This document shows, one piece after another, positions 6,974 through 12,607 of a DNA stretch of 12,607 bases (position 1 is its first letter; the number at the start of each line of letters is the position of its first letter). The notes beneath the pieces are model-generated. The model saw only the letters and a list, made by a program, of their open reading frames with translations. It ran no database searches and had not been told where the DNA came from. The stretch comes from Cryomorphaceae bacterium (GTDB lineage Bacteria > Bacteroidota > Bacteroidia > Flavobacteriales > Schleiferiaceae): the NCBI GenBank assembly GCA_013205365.1, contig JABMNC010000058.1, positions 1-12,607 of the forward strand, given 5' to 3'. The translations under genes and the position numbers were made by a program.

Positions 6974-7828
6974 CTAGGGACGAATCCATAGGTGGCCTAC
7001 GCCACCAACCAGGCCGAGCCCGCCCTGCACGTTGCTGTAAATGGGGACGGGTTGGGTGAATGGCCCCCCGCTGTTCTGCGCATTTTCAAAGGAGCGCCTG
7101 TACCTCGCGGTGGCCTCGTCAACCTTATAAACCTTCATCTTGGTGGGCGACGTGAGGGAATACTTGTAAACCCGCACGACCAGTTCGCGGTTTTGACCCA
7201 AAAAGAGGGCATTGTCAAAACTGATGTCGCCACCAAAGTTGCCCCCAAAAACGGGTTGACTGACCAAGGGATCGTCGGTACCTGCATAAATAACTTGCTG
7301 CCCAAAGGCCGTATCGTTTTGATCTTCATAAAATTCCAGCTGATAAAAACCTGGCACCCCGTCGTCGTCTATTGACACGCGGTATATCAAGTGCGGAGTA
7401 ACAAACATTCCAGTCCCCGGACTAAAACCAATGGAGTCCATGCGGAAGTCTCCCGACAGGGCCATTGGACGCGCAAAGCCACTCACGACCGGCAGTTCAG
7501 GCCAAGAAGCCTTGACCGTGTAGCCTTGACCAGCACTAGGCTTAAGGGGCGAGCGGTAGTAGCCATCTTCCAAAGGGTCTGGAGTCAGAGTATCTAATGC
7601 AAGCCCAGCAGAGTCCTCTATCCAAACGATGGCATCACTGATGCGCTGGGGGTCGCCCTGATCGAGAATTCCCACACTGCGGCTAAGGTGCGCCCTTAGG
7701 CTTAGATTCGGATTCAAATCTGCGTAAAGCACCAAAACAGGGTCTGAATCCTCGGGGTCAAAGGGAATAATACGCTCGCAAGAGGTCCAAAAAACAAGCA
7801 AAGCATAGGCAGCGGCAAAATTCTTCAT
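6974..7828 (-). CDS. DUF4249-type outer-membrane lipoprotein partner of the TonB receptor
   Basis: This 284-residue protein begins with a short hydrophobic signal ending in the lipobox 'FWTSC' (C17), so it is predicted to be a lipoprotein. The mature N-terminus 'CERIIPFDPEDSD' is acidic soon after the cysteine, as in Bacteroidota lipoproteins that can be surface exposed. 'VLVLYADLNPNLSLRAHLSR' (31-50), 'ISDAIVWIED' and 'DGYYRS' fit the beta-rich start of DUF4249, a family almost always encoded beside a TonB-dependent receptor with a carboxypeptidase-like domain. The start follows the receptor stop by only 3 bp, so the two are co-transcribed. The likely role is a SusD-like accessory or ligand-binding partner of the receptor; the ligand is unknown. 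It converges on the MBL-rhodanese gene with 50 bp between the two stops. Confidence 0.85.
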   Translation of the reverse strand: MKNFAAAYALLVFWTSCERIIPFDPEDSDPVLVLYADLNPNLSLRAHLSRSVGILDQGDPQRISDAIVWIEDSAGLALDTLTPDPLEDGYYRSPLKPSAGQGYTVKASWPELPVVSGFARPMALSGDFRMDSIGFSPGTGMFVTPHLIYRVSIDDDGVPGFYQLEFYEDQNDTAFGQQVIYAGTDDPLVSQPVFGGNFGGDISFDNALFLGQNRELVVRVYKYSLTSPTKMKVYKVDEATARYRRSFENAQNSGGPFTQPVPIYSNVQGGLGLVGGVGHLWIRP

Positions 7829-7831
7829 AAT

Positions 7832-10204
7832 CTAAAATTCAAAGGAGTAGGAGACCGATGGAATCAGAGGGAACAGGCCGTAACCCTTAAGCACTCTGCG
7901 GTTATTGTCGTCAAAACCAAAGTCCATATAGAAAATGTTAATGCGGTTGTACGCATTATAAACTCCAAACTGCCAGGCTCCCTCACCCCAGCGACTCGGC
8001 CTCTTAATAGTCAGCGAAAAGTCTGCTCGGTGGTAGGCCGGCTCGCGAAAGCCGTTTCTGCCGTCGACCGACTCCACGGTCTGAAGCCAAGAACCGTCAA
8101 AAGCATCTTGAGGGCGAGCAAAGAGCTTGCGCGTGGCGAGGGTTACTGCGCGGCCGGTACCGTAGACAAATACCGCCCCAAACGAAACTCGATCGTTGAA
8201 TGCATGATTCAGCACCACACTCATGTCATGGCGTCGATCGAAGGTGTAGGGAAAAGGATTGCCAAAATTCAACTCGGCAAACTGACGGGTGGTCTTAGCT
8301 AGCGTGTAGCCAACCCAACCGGTGGTACTTCCCGTCTTTTTCTCCAAAAGAAACTCTGCGCCATAAGCCCATCCACGACCGGTGGTAACCTTGGTTTGCC
8401 AGTCGCTGAATCCCAAGAAAAAAGTTGCCCCCTCTTTGTACTCAATCAGATTCTGCATGTCTTTGTAGTAGGCCTCTACGCTCAGCTCCCAACCCTTGCC
8501 CAAATTATGAGCATAACCCGCGGCAGTCTGCCAAGACTCTTGCGGACGAATACTTTCGGTGGCCGGAACCCATAGGTCGGTAGGTAAACCAATAGTTTGG
8601 TTCGCCAAAAGGTGCATGAACTGAGCCATCTGCACGTAACTCCACTTTAAAGAACCCTTCTCGCTGACCAAATAGCGGGCAGAAAACCGAGGCTGAACAC
8701 TTAAGTAGTTCTTGGTTCCGACCGCAAAATGATTGGCGTGAACGCCGATGTTTACCCGCAGTCGATCGCTTAGGGTCGCATCGACCAAACCATAGAGTAC
8801 GTTGTCGAGGGCATTTTGGCGAATGGACCCAAAGGAAGTGTCCAAGGACACTCCCCCGTCGCTAAACTTCAAGCTGCTCACGCCGGGCTCAAAGGCGTGC
8901 CGCGTGTGGCTCGCACCCCATTTGAATGAGGTATTTGCGGCGTACTTGTATTCAAAATCCCAGCGTCCACCAACGTCTTCAATAGAACTTAGGTAGGATA
9001 TTCCGTACCGATTCACATAGGTACTGCCCATATCCTCTTCGCGGTCTTCGCCTTTTATGTCGGTCACAAAGCGATAGCGGCTGTAGGTCGCCGTCGCATT
9101 AGAAAATAACTTTGGACTAATCACCCAAGACCATCGAGCCGTTGCAATGTTATTACCCCAATTCAGGGAATTGTCAGTGGAATTGATAAATCGAGTGCCA
9201 TTGAGCTCGTACTCGTCGCTGGTGCGGGCATAGGCCTCATCAAGGCCTTGATAATAACTCAGATAAACCTGATGGTTGCGGTTAATCTGGTGGTTGATTT
9301 TGCCATTGAGGTCGTAGAAATAATATCCGCCTCGGGTGCTTGGATTCTGGGCGGCAATTATCGGCTGGGCCAGTACGTCGAGGTAGGTGCGGCGCGCACT
9401 AAGAAGCACCGACGTCTTATCCTTCCATAGCGGACCCTCGACGGTCAGCCGGCTTGAAATCAATCCCAGGGAGCCGGTCGCCTTCCATTCTTTGCGGTTC
9501 CCTTCCTTCATGCGCACGTCGAGCACGCTGGATAGACGACCGCCGAAGTTTGCGGGAAATCCGCCCTTTATTAAATCAACGGAATTAATGGCGTCGGAAT
9601 TAAACACGCTAAAAAAGCCAAAGAGGTGGTTGACGTTGTACACGGGCACCCCGTCGATGAGCATCAAGTTCTGGTCGGGTCCGCCGCCGCGCACATAAAA
9701 ACCTGAAGTGCCCTCGGTCCCACTCTGCACGCCGGGCATTAACTGAATAATCTTGAGAATGTCGGTTTCGCCCAACAGGACTGGCAGGTTTTTTATCGTC
9801 TTCATGCTGAGTGATACCGTGCTCATTTGCACTTCTTCTTGAATCGGGCGGTTCGCACTCACCTCTACCTCACTCAATTTGACGTCGAGGGACTGCAGAT
9901 CAAAGTCAGAACGCACTCCGCTCGATGCGTAGCGAATGCTGCGCAGCAAAGGAGCATAAGTTGGGTAGCTCGCTTGAATCTTGGCGGAATCCCCTTGTAC
10001 CTGTAGGCTGTAGAATCCATAGGCATTGGTCTGGGCAGAACGGCCCGATGCCGCATCATAAACGTAGGCACTAATTAAGACCTCACCCGTTGCCGCATCG
10101 CGCACAAATCCACTGGCCGTGAAGGTGCGCTGAGCCGCCATAGGCAGGCAGAACAGAACCATTAAAATAAGGGCCTGAACGAATTTCACGGTGTTAATAG
10201 GCAT
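7832..10204 (-). CDS. TonB-dependent outer-membrane receptor with carboxypeptidase-like regulatory domain
   Basis: This 790-residue protein has a Sec signal peptide (about 1-25, hydrophobic core 'ALILMVLFCLPMAAQ'). A CarboxypepD_reg-like beta-sandwich follows (about 28-105: 'TASGFVRDAATGEVL', 'TNAYGFYSL'), then a TonB-box-like segment 'SEVEVSAN' (111-118). The plug is at about 125-235, with 'VRGGGPDQNLMLIDGVPVYN' (171-190), 'DLIKGGFPANFGGRLSSVLD' and 'VRMKEGN'. The rest is a beta-barrel that ends in 'SVSYSFEF', an aromatic C-terminal beta signal. Length and domain order are typical. Energy comes from TonB/ExbBD in the inner membrane. The downstream DUF4249 lipoprotein gene is 3 bp away. The pair probably imports a specific small molecule, peptide or metal complex, but nothing in the sequence identifies it. 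A CATCTTTG box at 10232-10225 on the minus strand is a one-mismatch candidate -7 element. Confidence 0.93.
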   Translation of the reverse strand: MPINTVKFVQALILMVLFCLPMAAQRTFTASGFVRDAATGEVLISAYVYDAASGRSAQTNAYGFYSLQVQGDSAKIQASYPTYAPLLRSIRYASSGVRSDFDLQSLDVKLSEVEVSANRPIQEEVQMSTVSLSMKTIKNLPVLLGETDILKIIQLMPGVQSGTEGTSGFYVRGGGPDQNLMLIDGVPVYNVNHLFGFFSVFNSDAINSVDLIKGGFPANFGGRLSSVLDVRMKEGNRKEWKATGSLGLISSRLTVEGPLWKDKTSVLLSARRTYLDVLAQPIIAAQNPSTRGGYYFYDLNGKINHQINRNHQVYLSYYQGLDEAYARTSDEYELNGTRFINSTDNSLNWGNNIATARWSWVISPKLFSNATATYSRYRFVTDIKGEDREEDMGSTYVNRYGISYLSSIEDVGGRWDFEYKYAANTSFKWGASHTRHAFEPGVSSLKFSDGGVSLDTSFGSIRQNALDNVLYGLVDATLSDRLRVNIGVHANHFAVGTKNYLSVQPRFSARYLVSEKGSLKWSYVQMAQFMHLLANQTIGLPTDLWVPATESIRPQESWQTAAGYAHNLGKGWELSVEAYYKDMQNLIEYKEGATFFLGFSDWQTKVTTGRGWAYGAEFLLEKKTGSTTGWVGYTLAKTTRQFAELNFGNPFPYTFDRRHDMSVVLNHAFNDRVSFGAVFVYGTGRAVTLATRKLFARPQDAFDGSWLQTVESVDGRNGFREPAYHRADFSLTIKRPSRWGEGAWQFGVYNAYNRINIFYMDFGFDDNNRRVLKGYGLFPLIPSVSYSFEF

Positions 10205-10238
10205 GGTGCATAAAATGTTTGGCGCAAAGATGAGACCT

Positions 10239-10260
10239 AAACACTAGATGCCTATGTTTG
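10239..10260 (+). promoter_or_regulatory. -7 box and overlapping dyad upstream of the second TonB receptor
   Basis: TATGTTTG at 10253-10260 matches the Bacteroidota -7 consensus TAnnTTTG exactly and sits 29 bp before the ATG of the plus-strand receptor gene, implying a leader of about 20-25 nt. No TTG is found at the expected -33 distance. An imperfect 8-bp dyad overlaps the box: AAACA(C)TAG at 10239-10247 and CTATGTTT at 10252-10259, with one bulged base and a 4-nt loop. It could be an operator or chance; the region also serves the divergent minus-strand receptor. Confidence 0.4.
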
Positions 10261-10289
10261 AGGGCACAAAATCACTAACTCGCTGCACT

Positions 10290-12607
10290 ATGTTCCCTAA
10301 AAAACTCCTTTTAATCGCAGGGACTGCCCTGCTTTGCCTGCAAATGACCGGTCAAGTCCTCACACAAACCGTGCGCGGAACCGTAATTGACGCCGTGAGT
10401 AAGTTCCCATTGCCCGGCAGCGCAGTGCGCATTGCCGGCAAGACCGCTACAACCGATGCCAACGGTCAGTTTTATTTTGCCGAAGTGGCCATTGGTCGGC
10501 AAAGGGTTGAGGCCAGTCTTTTTGGTTACGAGGCCAAAAGCCAAGCCGTTGAATTGAACTCGGCCAAAGAGGCCGTTCTTCAATTTAGCCTGCTCGAGTC
10601 TGCCCTAAACCTCGACGAAGTAAGCGTGACCGCCACCGCTGCGGGCCAAGCTAAAAATGAAATGGCTACGGTGAGCGCGCGCCAGTTCAGCGTCGAAGAA
10701 ACCAACCTTTATGCGGGCAGTCGGGGCGAACCCGCGCGGATGGCAACCAACTTTGCGGGCGTACAGGGTTCTGACGACCAGCGCAACGACCTTGTGGTGC
10801 GCGGCAACACCCCAGCGGGCGTGCTCTATCGCATGGAGGGCATCAACATACCCAATCCCAACCACTTCAGCATCCCCGGAACTGGAGGTGGCCCAGTGAC
10901 CATACTCAACAACAAGTTCCTCGCGAACTCCGACTTCTTCACCGGAGCCTGGCCCGCAGAGTACGGCAACGCCATTGCGGGTGTCTTTGACCTGCAAATG
11001 CGGGACGGCAACAACCAAAAATTTGAAGGGAGCGCGCAGCTCGGCCTGCTCGGAACCGAACTCATGGTCGAGGGTCCACTTGGCAAAGGCGCAAGGGCAC
11101 CAAGCTTCTTGGCCGTGTACCGCTATTCTACGCTAAGCCTATTTCAGTCGCTCAATATCAACCTCGGAACCAATGCGATTCCGCGCTACCAAGACGGAGC
11201 CTTTCGACTGACTTTTCCGCAAAAAAACGGAGGCAAAGTCGCCGTTTGGGGCATGTTTGGGGTGAGCGATATTGATATTTTAATCAGCAACCAAACCGAC
11301 ACCTCGGGCTTTGAAAGCTACGGAGCCACCGACCGCGACCAGTACTTTGGCAGCGACATGCTTGTTTCTGGCATCAACTACAGCAAACCGATCAATAAGA
11401 CCAGTTATTTTAAGGCAGGCATGGCGTTTTCTACGGCCGTAATCCGTGCGGTAAACACCAAGCTTCAGCGCGAAATTGGTCAGATTGACAGCAACAACTA
11501 TGGCTGGCTCGTTACCGCAAACGACACCATGCTGAACTACACCTTTAGAGAAAACAAGCTTCACGGATTTGTATCGTACAGCAAAAAGCTCAGCCGACGC
11601 AGCACTCTGCAGGCCGGAATCAACATAGACCTCTACATGATGGACTATCAAGATTCCGTGCGGCAGTTTGACGGAGTGACGGGCGTACTGCCTCCATGGC
11701 GCAAGCAATGGAACACCCAAACGGCCTGGCCCGTTATTCAGCCCTACTTGAGCTACAAAAATCGCCTCAATGAGAAAACCACCTTCACGGCGGGCTTGAC
11801 GTCCCTCTACCTCGGGGTGAACGACCGGTCCTTTATGCCTTTTGAGCCTCGGGTGGGTCTGAGCTACCAAGCCAATTCCAACGACCGTTTCTTTATTGGC
11901 AGTGGCCTTCATGCCCAAGGCCAGGCTCCCTACTTGTACTATTATGCCATGACCACGCAGGGATTTGACCCCCTCGAACACAATACCGACCGAATTGGTC
12001 TGATGAAGTCGGGGCAGGTTGCCGGCGGCTGGGAACGCACCTACAAGGGCTTGCCCGTGCGGACTAAAATCGAAGCCTACTACCAGCACCTCTATGGCAT
12101 TCCGGTAGAGGTGCGCTCGAGCGCCTTCAGTATGGTCAACGCCGGCAGCGGTTTTGGGCGGATTTGGCCCGATACGCTCCAAAACACTGGCGTGGGCCGC
12201 AACTACGGTGTGGAATTCACGGCAGAACGTTTTTTTGCCAGCGGGTTCTATTTCTTGGCGACGGGCTCGCTGTTTGATGCGAAATACAAGGGCTCCGACC
12301 AGGTTTGGCGCAATACCATTTTCAACGGCCGGTATGCAGCCAACCTTCTGTTTGCCAAAGAATTTAAGATTGGTGCAAACAACCGATTCATTCTTGGCGG
12401 TAAGTACACTACCGTGGGCGGACGCTGGTTTGGCAGCAAGGTGGATCAAGACGCAACGCTTCGGGCTGGTGAAATCATTTTTGAAAATGAGGGTTTTAAC
12501 ACGGTACAAAACAGAGCCTACCAGCGCCTCGACCTCAAGCTGGGATATAAGTGGAACTACCCCAACCTCGCCTGGGAGTTTGGCCTCGACATCTCCAACC
12601 TCACGGG
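10290..12607 (+). CDS. TonB-dependent receptor with carboxypeptidase-like regulatory domain (3' partial)
   Basis: The reading frame is open from the ATG at 10290 to the window end (772 whole codons), with no stop or frameshift. A signal peptide (about 1-22, 'KKLLLIAGTALLCLQMTGQ') is followed by a CarboxypepD_reg-like domain (about 26-107: 'VRGTVIDAVSKFPLPG', 'TTDANGQFYF'), then 'LDEVSVTA'. The plug (about 125-240) includes 'LVVRGNTPAGVLYRMEGINI', 'PNPNHF', 'GGGPVTILNN', 'DFFTGAWPAEYGNAIAGVFD' and 'LQMRDGN'. The rest is barrel rich in aromatic beta strands; probably only the last few strands are missing. The plug motifs differ clearly from those of the divergent receptor upstream (MEGINIPNPNHF against LIDGVPVYNVNHLFGF), so the two are not a recent duplication. 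The ligand is unknown. The long open frame antisense to it (11280-12509) is treated as a shadow. Confidence 0.92.
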   Translation, partial: MFPKKLLLIAGTALLCLQMTGQVLTQTVRGTVIDAVSKFPLPGSAVRIAGKTATTDANGQFYFAEVAIGRQRVEASLFGYEAKSQAVELNSAKEAVLQFSLLESALNLDEVSVTATAAGQAKNEMATVSARQFSVEETNLYAGSRGEPARMATNFAGVQGSDDQRNDLVVRGNTPAGVLYRMEGINIPNPNHFSIPGTGGGPVTILNNKFLANSDFFTGAWPAEYGNAIAGVFDLQMRDGNNQKFEGSAQLGLLGTELMVEGPLGKGARAPSFLAVYRYSTLSLFQSLNINLGTNAIPRYQDGAFRLTFPQKNGGKVAVWGMFGVSDIDILISNQTDTSGFESYGATDRDQYFGSDMLVSGINYSKPINKTSYFKAGMAFSTAVIRAVNTKLQREIGQIDSNNYGWLVTANDTMLNYTFRENKLHGFVSYSKKLSRRSTLQAGINIDLYMMDYQDSVRQFDGVTGVLPPWRKQWNTQTAWPVIQPYLSYKNRLNEKTTFTAGLTSLYLGVNDRSFMPFEPRVGLSYQANSNDRFFIGSGLHAQGQAPYLYYYAMTTQGFDPLEHNTDRIGLMKSGQVAGGWERTYKGLPVRTKIEAYYQHLYGIPVEVRSSAFSMVNAGSGFGRIWPDTLQNTGVGRNYGVEFTAERFFASGFYFLATGSLFDAKYKGSDQVWRNTIFNGRYAANLLFAKEFKIGANNRFILGGKYTTVGGRWFGSKVDQDATLRAGEIIFENEGFNTVQNRAYQRLDLKLGYKWNYPNLAWEFGLDISNLT

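Noticed and set aside
11280..12509. Long open frame (about 409 codons) on the minus strand opposite the plus-strand TonB receptor
   Set aside because: The plus frame shows signal peptide, CarboxypepD, plug and barrel features throughout. The antisense translation has no recognisable domain and is explained by codon bias of the receptor gene.

Overview
The window reads as a chromosomal segment of a member of the Bacteroidota, most likely a Flavobacteriales-type organism. Evidence: a type IX secretion (T9SS) C-terminal sorting domain, two TonB-dependent receptors with an N-terminal carboxypeptidase-like regulatory domain, a DUF4249-type lipoprotein beside one receptor, starts without clear Shine-Dalgarno sequences, and promoter boxes fitting the Bacteroidota TAnnTTTG / TTG pattern. 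The lineage below phylum is inference. Eight protein genes fill nearly all of the sequence. I see no rRNA, tRNA, CRISPR, insertion sequence or phage gene.

Layout. (1) 1-687, plus: the C-terminal end of a secreted multidomain protein (Ig-like remnant, PKD domain, T9SS sorting domain). It converges on a minus-strand operon, and a strong bidirectional hairpin terminator (707-736) lies between them. (2) 788-4457, minus: a tight three-gene operon read in the order DUF6695-like permuted NlpC/P60-type protein, fold-type I PLP enzyme, fold-type III PLP decarboxylase. Both junctions are 4-bp ATGA overlaps, and a good Bacteroidota promoter lies upstream (4500-4533). (3) 4603-6923, plus, divergent from (2): a TauE/SafE (TSUP) permease overlapping by 4 bp an MBL-rhodanese-rhodanese protein of the CstB / persulfide dioxygenase type, apparently a small sulfide/persulfide detoxification operon. 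(4) 6974-10204, minus: a TonB-dependent receptor followed after 3 bp by a DUF4249 lipoprotein, a typical outer-membrane uptake pair. (5) 10290-12607, plus, divergent from (4): a second TonB-dependent receptor cut off by the window end. Its reading frame is open throughout, and only the last part of the barrel is missing.

The most interesting element is the operon at 788-4457. A papain-like-fold candidate (His before Cys), an aminotransferase/desulfurase-fold enzyme that I cannot place in a named subfamily, and a LysA/ODC-like decarboxylase with a non-canonical phosphate-binding motif are translationally coupled. They look like a dedicated pathway for making or modifying an amine or amino-acid-derived product. 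No substrate can be read from the sequence. The other genes are recognisable family members in familiar arrangements.
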